From: Desulfohalovibrio reitneri
Lineage (GTDB): Bacteria > Desulfobacterota > Desulfovibrionia > Desulfovibrionales > Desulfovibrionaceae
Assembly: GCF_000711295.1 (NCBI RefSeq)
Contig: NZ_JOMJ01000003.1
Span: 881,001-945,000 of the forward strand
Direction: 5' to 3'
DNA: 64,000 nt
A program made the translations under genes and the position numbers. Position 1 is the stretch's first letter. Every line of letters begins with the position of its first letter. Positions 48,561 through 57,614 of this stretch are shown here, piece after piece. The notes under the pieces were generated by a model. It was not told the origin of the DNA. It searched no databases and was given only the letters and a program-made list of their open reading frames with translations.

Positions 48561-49895
48561 ATGGAGTACAAGGACGACGACAAGCGCCCCACCTCCGAGG
48601 AGGAGGAACCCGCCGTCTACTCCGGGCTGGAGGAGGAGCATCCGGCGGATACCGCCGACAGGCTGGAGAACCTGGGCTTCGAGGACCAGGCCCGGCTCAT
48701 CGCGGCCATGCAGTCGCGCGAGGCCGCCGAATCCGTGGCCGAGATGGAGCGCCACGAGCAAAAAGCCCTCCTCAGCCAACTGAACGCGGAGGTGGCCGCC
48801 GCTCTCGTCTCCGAAATGTCTCCTGACGACGCCGCCGACGCGCTCCTGGACATGGATGATGCTTTGGCCAAGCGCATTCTGAGACTCCTCGACCGCGAAA
48901 CCGCCGCCAGGCTTCGCCGCCTGCTCAAGTACGAGCAGGACACCGCCGGCGGCGTGATGAATACCCAGATCGTCATCCTTGACGAGAAGCTCAACGCCGA
49001 CCAGGCCATCCGTCTTATCCGTCAGGAGATCGAGGACAAGGAGGTACCGTACTACGCCTACCTGGTGGACGAAAACGACCGCCTGACAGGCGTGCTGTCC
49101 ATGCGCGACCTGCTCATGAGCCAGCCGGGCGCGCTGCTTATGGACCTCATCAAGAGCCAGGTGCTGGTGGCTGTCACCTTCGACGTGGACCGGGAGGAGG
49201 TGGCCCACCTCATCCGACGCTACAATTTCCTGGCCATTCCGGTGGTGGATTACGAGGACCGGCTAGTGGGTGTGGTCACGCACGACGACGTCATGGACAT
49301 CATCCACGAGGAAGCCACCGAGGACATGCAGAAGCTTGTCGGCGCGGGTTCTGACGAGACCGTGGACAGTCCCTGGACATACTCTCTGGGCAAACGGCTT
49401 CCCTGGCTTTTAGTGAACATGCTCAACTCGGCAGTTTCCGCCTGGGTTGTCCATTTTTTCGAGGGCTCCATCGCCCAGATGGCCGTGCTGGCCGTTCTCA
49501 TGCCCATGGTTGCCAACCAGGCGGGGAATACAGGGCAACAGGCCCTGGCGGTCGTCATTCGCCAGATGGCTGTGGAAAACCTGGACCGCAAGAAAGCCTA
49601 CTTCGCCCTGTTCCGCGAGTTGAAAATCGGCTTGGTCAACGGCCTGCTCGTCTCCATGTTCGTGCTGGGGGCTGTCTTTCTCATTACGGCCAAGGTGCAG
49701 CTGGCCGCGGTTATGGCCATAGCGCTTTTCCTGGACATGCTGGTCGGTTCGCTGGCCGGGGCGGGCATCCCCGTCATCCTCAAGGAGTTGGGCAGGGATC
49801 CGGCCCAGGCTTCCTCCATCTTCCTGACCACACTCACCGATTCCCTAGGTTTCTTTTTCTTCCTCGGACTCGCCCAATTGTTCCTGCTGAGTTGA
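48561..49895 (+). CDS. mgtE: magnesium transporter MgtE
   Basis: Mg2+ channel of the inner membrane. The cytoplasmic N-domain (about 20-125) has HPADTADRLENLGFEDQARL. Two CBS domains follow (about 128-255, with AYLVDENDRLTGVLSMRDL and PVVDYEDRLVGVVTHDDV). Five membrane helices end the protein, with PMVANQAGNTGQQALAVVIRQ as pore signature. 444 residues. Intracellular Mg2+ is sensed by the N- and CBS domains. The gene stands alone on the plus strand. Confidence 0.95.
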   Translation: MEYKDDDKRPTSEEEEPAVYSGLEEEHPADTADRLENLGFEDQARLIAAMQSREAAESVAEMERHEQKALLSQLNAEVAAALVSEMSPDDAADALLDMDDALAKRILRLLDRETAARLRRLLKYEQDTAGGVMNTQIVILDEKLNADQAIRLIRQEIEDKEVPYYAYLVDENDRLTGVLSMRDLLMSQPGALLMDLIKSQVLVAVTFDVDREEVAHLIRRYNFLAIPVVDYEDRLVGVVTHDDVMDIIHEEATEDMQKLVGAGSDETVDSPWTYSLGKRLPWLLVNMLNSAVSAWVVHFFEGSIAQMAVLAVLMPMVANQAGNTGQQALAVVIRQMAVENLDRKKAYFALFRELKIGLVNGLLVSMFVLGAVFLITAKVQLAAVMAIALFLDMLVGSLAGAGIPVILKELGRDPAQASSIFLTTLTDSLGFFFFLGLAQLFLLS

Positions 49896-49906
49896 CGCGA
49901 CGAAAA

Positions 49907-49944
49907 GGAGGCGGATGCCTCTTGGCCTCCGCCCCCTTTTTCTT
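49907..49944. terminator. probable terminator between mgtE and the CheZ gene
   Basis: GGCGGA (49910-49915) pairs with TCCGCC (49928-49933) around a 12-base loop, with a T run on the plus side and TTTTC on the minus side. It sits between the stops of convergent genes. Confidence 0.5.
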
Positions 49945-49960
49945 TCGCGCCTTCTCTCTG

Positions 49961-50716
49961 TTATTCGAGGCCCAGTTGGGAAAGCAGGTCGTCCACCCCG
50001 TCCTGGGAGGCGCCGTTCTGCGGTCCCTTGAGCTTGGAAACCCGCTGCCTGGTCTCATTCTCCAGGGCATTCATGTCCACGTCCGGGTTCTCCTCCTTGG
50101 CGCGGAGTTTCAGTCCGGTGGACATGAAGAGTTCGAAGGTGATCTGTTCCACCTGTTTCAGCGCGGAGATGACGCGCTTGATGCGCTGACCGGTGAGGTC
50201 CTGGAAGCTGAGGGTGGTCATGATCTGCATCATGTCCTGGTTCAGCTCTTGATTTGACTGGATGAGGGATTCAAGGGCCTCTTTGGCACGGCCTTCGCCG
50301 TCCAGCTCCCCATCCTTGAGCTGGTGGAGCAGGGTGGCGGATTCGGCTTGCAGTTCCAGGTGTTTTTCCACGATGTCCATGATCTGCACCGTGGCCTCCT
50401 CGGTGGTCTGCAGAATCCTGTCCAACTGGTCGGACGTTTCGCTGAATATTTCGTCCGTTTCGCTCTTGGAGACCGGGGCCTGGAACTGCTCTTGCCCCTC
50501 TTTCTTGGCTGTGTTGATTTCCTGGTAGATGCGTTTCAGGCCATCCTGCATCTCGGAGTTGATGTGCCGGAAGAACTCGCCTTCCAGCAGGGCCCTGGAG
50601 ATGTTGCGCTGCACCTCCTGCTCCACGGTTGTGGCGATGGCGCTGCGGAGGTCGGCGACCACGCGGTCGGAAACCTTGTCCAGCAACGATTGGACCATTT
50701 GTTCATTGGCGTCCAT
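49961..50716 (-). CDS. cheZ: CheZ-family protein phosphatase
   Basis: Predicted phosphatase of phospho-CheY, turning off the flagellar switch signal. The start is the ATG at 50716, with GGGAGA upstream, giving 251 residues; the longer frame lacks a ribosome site. Long helices cover most of the protein. The catalytic segment SFQDLTGQRIKRV (Asp173, Gln177) matches the CheZ QDFQDLTGQ motif. The last residues, QDGVDDLLSQLGLE, match the CheY-binding C-terminal helix of CheZ (VDDLLxxLG). It is last in a minus-strand run after a PilZ gene, and fliM lies 6 kb away. Confidence 0.88.
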   Translation of the reverse strand: MDANEQMVQSLLDKVSDRVVADLRSAIATTVEQEVQRNISRALLEGEFFRHINSEMQDGLKRIYQEINTAKKEGQEQFQAPVSKSETDEIFSETSDQLDRILQTTEEATVQIMDIVEKHLELQAESATLLHQLKDGELDGEGRAKEALESLIQSNQELNQDMMQIMTTLSFQDLTGQRIKRVISALKQVEQITFELFMSTGLKLRAKEENPDVDMNALENETRQRVSKLKGPQNGASQDGVDDLLSQLGLE

Positions 50717-50802
50717 ACAATCTCCCGGAGTTGTCGCGTGTGTGCGGAAGGGAATACCCGGCAAGGCTTCCCGGCGCCATGATTTCGTGGTCCCGAGGAA
50801 CT

Positions 50803-51345
50803 TCAGGAGAATTTCTGCTGCCTGATGCGGGCCCGTTGCTCCTTGAATACGAAGTGAATGACCGCCTCCAGGTCGCTCTCGCGCATGGTGGAGAACTCGA
50901 GTACCCAACCCGGCTGGTCGTCTTTTCTCTCGCGGCGAACAATTTTTCCGACGGCTCCCGCCAGCCTGAAGGGGATGGTGGACAGTTGCACGACGACCTC
51001 AAGGGCTTCGCCCGGAGTGAAGTCGTCGCACTGCTGGCAGGTAAAACGCAGACCGGCGCCGCTGATTTCCGTAACCACGCCCTCTACGGGAAAGTCCTCC
51101 CGCAACATGGAGCGGGACTGTGCCGAAAGGAGCATGTCAAGCTTGTTGTTGAGTTGCATCAAAAAGTCGACAAGGGCCTCGGGGAGATTGCCCTTTTTGA
51201 GATCGTCCGCCTGCTCCGAGGATTCGCATCCCGCGCAGTCCAGAAAGGCGGGTTGGGTGTCCAGCGAAGGAAGGCGGCGGATGAAGAGGCGGAGGTGGGT
51301 GTCCACCCTGGAGTAGGTGCGCTTTTCGTCGTTCTGGTCGCTCAT
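50803..51345 (-). CDS. PilZ-domain protein with helical insert and two CxxC motifs
   Basis: Predicted c-di-GMP receptor of 180 residues. The ATG at 51345 with GGAAGGAG eight bases upstream is chosen. RTYSR (9-13) fits the RxxxR c-di-GMP motif. EISGAG (93-98) occupies the D/N-x-S-x-x-G position but has Glu first, so binding may be weak. An insert of about 50 residues between the two motifs contains a leucine-rich helix (about 55-77). Cysteines form C37-AG-C40 and C103-QQ-C106, unusual for this family and suggestive of a metal or redox site. The start overlaps the ferredoxin stop by four bases. Confidence 0.8.
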   Translation of the reverse strand: MSDQNDEKRTYSRVDTHLRLFIRRLPSLDTQPAFLDCAGCESSEQADDLKKGNLPEALVDFLMQLNNKLDMLLSAQSRSMLREDFPVEGVVTEISGAGLRFTCQQCDDFTPGEALEVVVQLSTIPFRLAGAVGKIVRRERKDDQPGWVLEFSTMRESDLEAVIHFVFKEQRARIRQQKFS

Positions 51346-51785
51346 GTCAGGGCTCCTTCCTCCACGTCGACGTCCATGGCCCGCACGGGGCAGATGCGCA
51401 CGCACAGGCCGCAGGCGGAGCATCGTTCCTTGTCGAAGACCACCATGCGGCTTTCCGGATCAACCCACATCGCCCCGGTGGAGCAGAGCGCGGTGCACAT
51501 GCCGCAGTGAACGCAAGCGTCCTCGTCGCGAAATACACGCTGGGCGGCGGGGGATACGTCGATTCCCTGTTCCCGCAGGTAGGCCACGCCCTGCTTGTAA
51601 TTTTCCTCCAAGCCCATGATCTCCAGGGTCATGACGCCTTCATGCCGCGGCGTGATGTGCGCCTGCAGAATGTTGAACTCCAGGTCGAAGCGCCGGGCGA
51701 GGTCGCAGATCCACGGCCTGCCCGAGGCGCTGGTGGGGAAATTCAGCGTGACGATCTTTTTAAAACCCTTCATGAGATGGTGCAT
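51342..51785 (-). CDS. NIL domain / 4Fe-4S ferredoxin protein
   Basis: A 147-residue cytoplasmic protein. The NIL domain (about 6-80, KIVTLNFPTSASGRPWICDLA to EENYKQGVAYLREQG) is the regulatory ligand-binding fold also seen on methionine ABC transporters. It is fused to two [4Fe-4S] motifs, CVHCGMCTALC near 91 and CSACGLCVRICP near 122. The stand-alone combination is known in anaerobes. The start at 51785 has CCGGAG six bases upstream; Met5 is an alternative. Four-base overlap couples it to the PilZ gene. Confidence 0.87.
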   Translation of the reverse strand: MHHLMKGFKKIVTLNFPTSASGRPWICDLARRFDLEFNILQAHITPRHEGVMTLEIMGLEENYKQGVAYLREQGIDVSPAAQRVFRDEDACVHCGMCTALCSTGAMWVDPESRMVVFDKERCSACGLCVRICPVRAMDVDVEEGALT

Positions 51786-51831
51786 GGCGCGCTCCGGAAA
51801 GGGGCCGCGTTCGCGGTCCCGCCCTTTCGGC

Positions 51832-52767
51832 TTATTCGTTTTCCAAAACGGACTTGGCCCGGCCCGCTTCGGGTGAATCGGGCCGTTGCTCGATCAGGTC
51901 CTTGAGAACCAGTTCCCCGGCCTTCTTCTTGCCCAGCTTGATGAAGCTGATGCCCTGCTTGAGCAAGGCCGCCGGGTATTTGGTGCTGTCCGGGTATTTG
52001 CTGATGACGTCCTGGTAGGAGAGGATGGCCTCGGAATAGCTGCCCATCTGGTAAAAACATTCACCCTGCCAAAAGACAGCGTTGGGGACCAACTCGTTTT
52101 CAGGGTTGTTTTCCACGAAACGGGCCCAGAGTTTCTGAGCGCTTTGGTATTCCCGCTTCTTGAAAAGGCCTAGCGCCCGGTCGTACATGGCCTTGGAGGT
52201 TTCCTCGGCGGGCCATTCCTCCACCTCGGCCTTGTCCGCTTGCGCGGGCTGTTCGGCGACCTCGTCCGCATCCGCTGGTTCCTCGGGCGTTGTTTCGGCC
52301 GCGGTGCCGTTGGCAGAGGGCGAGGGCTTGGACGGGGAGGCCGGAGTCGTGTCCTCGATCTCCAGGGCCAGCTGGCTGGACAGGGCGGCCCGGATGGCGG
52401 CCACCTCACTGGCGATGTTGTCCAGTCGGCGGCTGGTGGCGCCGCGGCGTTCGCCCGTGGCCTCGTTCTCTTTGCGCAGGGACTGCAGTTCGCCTTCCAG
52501 CTTGCCGAGCTTGACCTGCATCTGTTCCAGTCTGGCCCACATGTCCGCCTGCCTGGAGCGCACTGGATTGGAGGCCTCGTCTATCTCCTGGGAGACTTCT
52601 CGTTCCATGGACTGCATGGCCGCATCCAGCGAGTCCAGGCGCTCATTCATGGAATTGATCTGGCGCCGTTGGCTGTAGACCTCGGACTGCAGGGCCTGGA
52701 ACTCCTTGGAACTGACGGTGCAGCCCGCCACGGCGAGGGCGAGGGTGATTAAGATGATGCGTTTCAT
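51832..52767 (-). CDS. cpoB: CpoB/YbgF-like TPR lipoprotein of the Tol-Pal system
   Basis: Periplasmic coordinator of outer-membrane constriction and peptidoglycan synthesis in the family. The ATG at 52767 gives 311 residues. Lipoprotein signal MKRIILITLALAVAGC with Cys16, whereas the enterobacterial CpoB is soluble. A coiled coil follows (about 24-130), then an acidic Pro/Ala/Glu linker (about 160-200). Three C-terminal TPRs (AMYDRALGLFKKREYQSAQKL, NAVFWQGECFYQMGSYSEAI, PAALLKQGISFIKLGKKKAG) are typical of YbgF. The start overlaps the upstream gene's stop by four bases. No tol genes are adjacent. Confidence 0.88.
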   Translation of the reverse strand: MKRIILITLALAVAGCTVSSKEFQALQSEVYSQRRQINSMNERLDSLDAAMQSMEREVSQEIDEASNPVRSRQADMWARLEQMQVKLGKLEGELQSLRKENEATGERRGATSRRLDNIASEVAAIRAALSSQLALEIEDTTPASPSKPSPSANGTAAETTPEEPADADEVAEQPAQADKAEVEEWPAEETSKAMYDRALGLFKKREYQSAQKLWARFVENNPENELVPNAVFWQGECFYQMGSYSEAILSYQDVISKYPDSTKYPAALLKQGISFIKLGKKKAGELVLKDLIEQRPDSPEAGRAKSVLENE

Positions 52768-52985
52768 TTCTGCTTCGTTCCCCGTTTTCGTCCCATGAAC
52801 AGGTAGGCCATGCCGCCCAGGAAGGGCACCATGGTGCTCACCTGGATCCAGAATATCTTTTCGTTGGTCGAGGGGAAAGTGCGGGAAAAGGCATCTCTGA
52901 TGGCCCACAGGGTGATGGCGGCGAAAACGCCGACCACGCCGAGTATAAGGGCCCAGGTTTCAGGTGGAAGGTTTGCTTGAAACAT
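52764..52985 (-). CDS. small PLDc_N-domain membrane protein
   Basis: 73 residues with two membrane helices (about 10-29 and 44-63) and the phospholipase D nuclease N-terminal pattern: LWAIRDAF, IFWIQVSTMVPFLGGMAYLFMG, followed by a basic tail. No catalytic PLD domain is present; such short proteins are common and have no assigned role. It lies between lspA and cpoB on the same strand. Confidence 0.8.
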   Translation of the reverse strand: MFQANLPPETWALILGVVGVFAAITLWAIRDAFSRTFPSTNEKIFWIQVSTMVPFLGGMAYLFMGRKRGTKQK

Positions 52986-53053
52986 GTATCGGTCCTTGGG
53001 TTATACGCGAAGTTTTTTCGCAGGGGTAATGCCCCGGCTCCTTGCTGGCAAGA

Positions 53054-53542
53054 TTAGCTCCCGACCTCTTTTCGCCCCTGCAAAAAAGTCGCCAGCACTA
53101 GAGTCACAGCTCCCACGGTGATCCCGGCGTCAGCCAGATTGAAGGCTGGCCAGTGCAGCCCCCCGTAGTGGAAGTCGAGAAAATCCGTCACATATCCCTG
53201 GCGCAGCCTGTCCACCAGATTGCCCAGCGCGCCGCCGGCCACCAGACCGTAAGCCGTGAACATAGTCCGCCCCTGGCCCGGCTTGGAGGCAAGCCAGGCG
53301 ATGAGCCCCACAGCGAAGAGGGAGACGGCCATGAAAAGGGTGTTCTGCCAGGAGATGTCTGAGCGGTTGAGGAAACCGAAGGCCGCGCCTCGATTGGCCA
53401 CGTGAACCAGGTTGAAAAAGCCGGGAATGATCTCCTCGCCCCGGCCCAGGGGGAGGGTGGAACGTACCCACGCCTTGCTGGCCTGGTCCAGCGTCAGGAC
53501 CAGGCCGGCAAGGAGGAAAACGCCCGTCAACCTTTGCTTCAT
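53054..53542 (-). CDS. lspA: lipoprotein signal peptidase II
   Basis: Cleaves prolipoprotein signals after lipidation. The ATG at 53542 gives 162 residues. DQASKAWV, NRGAAFGFL, GALGNLVDRLRQGYVTDFLDF and FNLADAGI are the LspA conserved blocks, with the two catalytic Asp in NLVDR and NLADA. Four membrane helices. Five bases after ileS, the classical ileS-lspA pairing. The longer frame from 53644 overlaps ileS and lacks family homology. Its substrates in this window include BamD, CpoB and two unknown lipoproteins. Confidence 0.95.
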   Translation of the reverse strand: MKQRLTGVFLLAGLVLTLDQASKAWVRSTLPLGRGEEIIPGFFNLVHVANRGAAFGFLNRSDISWQNTLFMAVSLFAVGLIAWLASKPGQGRTMFTAYGLVAGGALGNLVDRLRQGYVTDFLDFHYGGLHWPAFNLADAGITVGAVTLVLATFLQGRKEVGS

Positions 53543-53547
53543 GTCGG

Positions 53548-56325
53548 TTAGGTTCGCTCGTCGAGGACGCGGGCGCAGCGTGGGCAAACTTCCGGATGGT
53601 CCGGGTCGGTGCCCAGCTCCGCGTACACCCAGCAGCGGGGACATTTCTCGCCCGGAGCGCGCTCAACCTTGACCCGCGCCCCGTCGGCGAGCGGTTCGGA
53701 AGTGAGTTCCGCGCCCGAGGAGATGAAAAATTCACGCAGGTTCATGGCGCCGATTCGCTCCCTCACCGCGTCGGACAAGTGGACCGTAACGGACGTGTCC
53801 AGAGTGTGGCCGATTTCTCCGGCCTGGCGCATGGGCTCTATGAGGCGATAGGCCTCGTCGCGCAGGTCCACCATATGCTCGAAGGCTTTGCGTTCATCCA
53901 CGCCCAGTTGTTCCTCGTCGCCGAGGCTGTAGCGCAACTCGAAGACAGTGGCGAGATCGGGGCGAATGGCATCCGGCAGGGCGGCGAAGACCTCTTCCGC
54001 AGTGAAACTGAGCACCGGGGCCATGTCCACCAGCAGGAGTAGCAGGGTCTTCCAGAGAACGGTCTGGGCGGAGCGGCGGGGCTTGCCGTCCGGAGTCTCC
54101 ACGTAGAGCCGGTCCTTGACGATGTCCAGGTAGAAGGCGCTGAGATCGGTTGTGCACAGGTCCAGCAGGGTATGATGCACCCTGTGGAACTGGAATTCGC
54201 CATAGGCCGAGGTCATGGTCTCGTGGGCCCGGCGCACCAAGTCCAGTGTATAGCGGTCCAGCGGCTCCATGTCCGCGAAGTCCACCGCTTTATCAGGGGT
54301 GAAGTCGTTGAGATTGCCCAGGATGAAGCGGCAGGTGTTGCGGATGCGGCGGTAGGAATCCACCTGGCGGGAGAGAATTTCGTCGGAGAGGCGCACGTCC
54401 TCCTGGTAGTTCACCGCGGCAACCCACATGCGCAGAATCTCCGCGCCGAAGCGGTCGATGATCTCCTGCGGGGCGATGACGTTGCCCACGGATTTGGACA
54501 TTTTCCGCCCCTCGCCGTCGACCACGTAGCCGTGAGTGAGGACGGACTTGTACGGGGCCTGCCCCCGTGTGCCCACTGCGGCCAGCAGGGAGGAGTGGAA
54601 CCAACCGCGATGCTGGTCAGTGCCCTCCAGGTAGAGGTCCGCAGGGAAGCGGCATTCCGGCCGCTGTTCCACGACCGCGGCGAAGGAGGTTCCCGAGTCG
54701 AACCAGACGTCGAGGATGTCGTCCTCCTTCTTCCAGTTGGCCGCGCCGCAGGAGGGGCAGGTCAGCCCTTCGGGCACCACGTCCTCCAGGGGCGCTTCGA
54801 ACCAGTAGTCGCAGCCTCGTTCGAAGGTCTCGAAGCGGTCCACCACGGAGAATACCCACTCGGGCTCCTGGTAGACCTCGTCGCAGTCTCCGCAGAGCAG
54901 GGCCACAATAGGTACGCCCCAGGTGCGCTGCCGCGAGATGCACCAGTCGGGGCGGTTCTCGATCATGGAGTGGATGCGCTGCTGTCCCCAGGAAGGAATC
55001 CAGCGGACTTGGTTGTCGATGGCGTCCAGGGCTTTTTCCCGCAGGCCGCCTCGCTCCATGGAGATGAACCATTGTGTCGTGGCCCGGAAAATGACCGGCT
55101 TTTTGCAGCGCCAGCAGTGCGGATAGGAGTGGGACATGGCTTTTTCCGCCAGCAACAATCCCTTTTCCCGCAGCAGGGCGATGACGTCCGGGTTGGCCTC
55201 GTACACGGTCTTTCCCGCGAACTCCGTCACGGAAGGCAGGAAGCGGCCGGCGTCGTCCAGGGGGGAAAGGACCTCCAGGCCGTATTTCTGGCCGGTCTCG
55301 AAGTCCTCCCGGCCGTGGCCCGGAGCGGTGTGCACCAAGCCGGTGCCCGCGTCCAGGGTGACGTAGTCGGCCAGCACAACTTGGGAGTCGCGGTCATGGA
55401 AGGGATGGCGGGCGGCCAGTCCTTCCAGCTTGTCCCCGGTGGATTTGGCCAGAATTTCGTACGACTCCCAGCCAAAGACCTGAGCCAGATTCTCCAACAG
55501 ATCCGAGGCCAGCACGTACTGGCCGGACGACGTCTCCACAAGGGAGTATTCCAGCTCCGGGTGAACGGCCACGGCCTGGTTGCCGGGCAGAGTCCAGGGC
55601 GTGGTGGTCCAGATGACGAGGGCGGCGCGCTCGGGATCGCCCCCGGGCAGTACTTTGGACAGCTTGGCGTCGGGGCAGGGGAAGGCCACGTAGATGGAGG
55701 GGGAGGAGTGGTCTGCGTACTCCACTTCCGCCTCGGCTAGGGCGGTCTGGCAGTCCAAACACCAATGCACCGGCTTCTTGCCCCGGTAGACAGAGCCCTT
55801 TTCCGCGAAACGCCCCAGTTCCCGGGCCGTGGCCGCCTCGTAAGCGGGGTCCATGGTGCGGTAGGGTTCGTCCCAAACGCCCAGGCCGCCCAAACGCTTG
55901 AACTCCTTGCGCTGGATGTCCAGAAATTTGGAGGCGTAATCGCGGCAAATCTTGCGCACCGTCAGCGGAGGCACGTCGGTCTTGCCCTTTTCGCGAAGCT
56001 GTGTGGCCACCTTGTGCTCGATGGGCAGGCCGTGGCAGTCCCAGCCGGGCACGTACTCCGCCTTGAATCCCAGCATGTTGCGGGACTTGACGATGATGTC
56101 CTTGAGGACCTTGTTCATGGCCGTGCCCATATGGATGTGGCCGTTGGCGTATGGGGGGCCGTCGTGGAGGACGTAGCGCTCCCGGCCCTCGTTGGCCGCC
56201 ACCATACGGCCATAGGCGTCCACGTCGTCCCACTTGGCCAGGGTGTGCGGCTCGCGCTGGGTAAGGTTGGCCTTCATGGGGAAGGAGGTGAGGGGCAGGG
56301 ACAAGGTCTTCTTGTAATCGCTCAT
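53548..56325 (-). CDS. ileS: isoleucyl-tRNA synthetase, variant HIGH motif
   Basis: Charges tRNA-Ile. The ATG at 56325 is taken as start, giving 925 residues; the frame is open to 56391. The class I HIGH site reads HMGT (His65 to Thr68, in [14 protein letters not shown]), with Thr in place of the last His. KMSKS is intact in [11 protein letters not shown]. The CP1 editing domain has [23 protein letters not shown]-terminal zinc finger, CPRC...CPRC, closes the protein, typical of the bacterial (mupirocin-sensitive) type. It heads the minus-strand ileS-lspA run. Confidence 0.95.
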   Translation of the reverse strand: MSDYKKTLSLPLTSFPMKANLTQREPHTLAKWDDVDAYGRMVAANEGRERYVLHDGPPYANGHIHMGTAMNKVLKDIIVKSRNMLGFKAEYVPGWDCHGLPIEHKVATQLREKGKTDVPPLTVRKICRDYASKFLDIQRKEFKRLGGLGVWDEPYRTMDPAYEAATARELGRFAEKGSVYRGKKPVHWCLDCQTALAEAEVEYADHSSPSIYVAFPCPDAKLSKVLPGGDPERAALVIWTTTPWTLPGNQAVAVHPELEYSLVETSSGQYVLASDLLENLAQVFGWESYEILAKSTGDKLEGLAARHPFHDRDSQVVLADYVTLDAGTGLVHTAPGHGREDFETGQKYGLEVLSPLDDAGRFLPSVTEFAGKTVYEANPDVIALLREKGLLLAEKAMSHSYPHCWRCKKPVIFRATTQWFISMERGGLREKALDAIDNQVRWIPSWGQQRIHSMIENRPDWCISRQRTWGVPIVALLCGDCDEVYQEPEWVFSVVDRFETFERGCDYWFEAPLEDVVPEGLTCPSCGAANWKKEDDILDVWFDSGTSFAAVVEQRPECRFPADLYLEGTDQHRGWFHSSLLAAVGTRGQAPYKSVLTHGYVVDGEGRKMSKSVGNVIAPQEIIDRFGAEILRMWVAAVNYQEDVRLSDEILSRQVDSYRRIRNTCRFILGNLNDFTPDKAVDFADMEPLDRYTLDLVRRAHETMTSAYGEFQFHRVHHTLLDLCTTDLSAFYLDIVKDRLYVETPDGKPRRSAQTVLWKTLLLLLVDMAPVLSFTAEEVFAALPDAIRPDLATVFELRYSLGDEEQLGVDERKAFEHMVDLRDEAYRLIEPMRQAGEIGHTLDTSVTVHLSDAVRERIGAMNLREFFISSGAELTSEPLADGARVKVERAPGEKCPRCWVYAELGTDPDHPEVCPRCARVLDERT

Positions 56326-56636
56326 GGGCGTGAAGTGCCTCCTGTGGAAAATCTGGCTCCGGCGGGCCGTCGGCCCGGAAAACAGATACAATGAGTGATG
56401 GCACGGGGGAAGTCAAGACTACGAGCCTTTGAAAGCCCCGCGTGGGGCCTCGCGCGCTCCCCTCGGATGGAAGCGGTGGGCAGGTGCTCTTCGTGTTGGT
56501 GGAGTGAGGCAAAATTGATGGTATGGTTCGGTTGGAACGTTTTTTGTTAGGGATGGGCAGGGCGGTTCCTCTTTCCCAGCGGAACGCGTTGTGGTAGCGG
56601 TTCAGGAATCAGATCGAGCAGAGACTCGGGGCAGAT
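56326..56636. other. 311-base divergent intergenic region between ileS and fliM
   Basis: No gene seen. Holds the leader of ileS on one side and a sigma-54-like element at 56532-56548 for fliM on the other. A GC-rich hairpin (GGCGGGCCGTCGGCCCG, near 56359-56377) lies in the ileS leader. An ileS T-box was looked for and not recognised. Confidence 0.5.
56532..56548 (+). promoter_or_regulatory. sigma-54-type promoter candidate for fliM
   Basis: TTGGAACGTTTTTTGTT matches the -24/-12 consensus TTGGCACG-N4-TTGCT with two differences. The GG and the -12 G are separated by the required ten bases. It lies about 90 bases before the fliM ATG. Sigma-54 control of flagellar genes is common in polar flagellates, including Desulfovibrio. 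Confidence 0.4.
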
Positions 56637-57614
56637 ATGGGCAAGATTCTCCAGCAAGACGAAGTCGATGCGCTCCTTCGCGGCCTGACCGGCGGCGAGG
56701 TGGAGGCGGAAACAGAGGTCCCGGAAGAGGATTCCGGGGTCGTTTCCTTCGACCTTTCCAACCAGGACCGCATCATCCGTGGCCGCATGCCGGTCATGGA
56801 GATCGTCAACGATCGCTTCGCGCGGCTCTTCACCAACTCCATGGTAACGGCCATGCGCAAACGGGTGGACGTGAACCCCATATCCCTGGACATGTCCAAG
56901 TTCGGGGATTTCATGCGCTCCCTGCCCGTGCCCACCTCCATCAACATCTTCAAGATGGACCCCCTGCGCGGCAACGCCCTGCTCATCGTGGACTCCCGCC
57001 TGGTCTTCTCCCTGGTGGAAAACTTCCTGGGCGGAGCGGGCGGCCAGCCCAAGGTGGAAGGCCGCGACTTCACGGCCATCGAGCAGGGACTCATCGACCG
57101 GGTGGTCAAAATTTGCCTCTCCAATATGGAGGAGGCCTGGAATCCGGTGCACGAAGTGCACATCGAGCTGGTCCGCAGCGAGGTCAACCCGCAGTTCGCG
57201 GCCATCGTGCCGCCCTCGGACGTGGTCATGGTCATCACCTTCGAGGTGGAGCTGGAAAACGCCATCGGCTCCCTCATCTGCTGCCTGCCCTACGCCATGC
57301 TGGAACCCATTCGCTCTAAGCTGCACGCCTCCTTCCAGTCCGAGCGGCTGGAAGTCGACCACGCCTGGCACAACCGTTTCCGCGAGCAGATGCTGCAAAT
57401 CTTTGTGGAAATGGTGGTGCGCATGGGCAAGACCACCATCACCGGCCGCCAGCTTCTCAATCTGGAAGAGGGCGACATCATCCTTCTGGACACGGACGAC
57501 GACGACCTGCTGGAGGCCGAGGTGGAGGGCATCCGCAAGTTCTGGGTGGTGCCCGGCAAGGTCAAGAGCAACGCCGCCGTGCAGATCGTGCGTGAAGAGG
57601 AACCCAAGTTCTAG
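56637..57614 (+). CDS. fliM: flagellar motor switch protein FliM
   Basis: Switch-complex protein of the flagellar C-ring that binds phospho-CheY and sets rotation direction. The N-terminal CheY-binding peptide is ILQQDEVDALLRGL. The CheC-like middle domain has ARLFTNSMVTAMRKRVDV and LVFSLVENFLGG. The C-terminal SpoA domain has ITGRQLLNLEEGDIILLD. 325 residues. No other flagellar genes are adjacent, but cheZ is 6 kb away. The stop overlaps the next start by one base. Confidence 0.96.
   Translation: MGKILQQDEVDALLRGLTGGEVEAETEVPEEDSGVVSFDLSNQDRIIRGRMPVMEIVNDRFARLFTNSMVTAMRKRVDVNPISLDMSKFGDFMRSLPVPTSINIFKMDPLRGNALLIVDSRLVFSLVENFLGGAGGQPKVEGRDFTAIEQGLIDRVVKICLSNMEEAWNPVHEVHIELVRSEVNPQFAAIVPPSDVVMVITFEVELENAIGSLICCLPYAMLEPIRSKLHASFQSERLEVDHAWHNRFREQMLQIFVEMVVRMGKTTITGRQLLNLEEGDIILLDTDDDDLLEAEVEGIRKFWVVPGKVKSNAAVQIVREEEPKF

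Noticed and set aside
48561-48590. N-terminus MEYKDDDKR of MgtE resembles a FLAG epitope tag
   Set aside because: Not identical to DYKDDDDK; the gene sits in natural context with natural codons. Coincidental acidic start.
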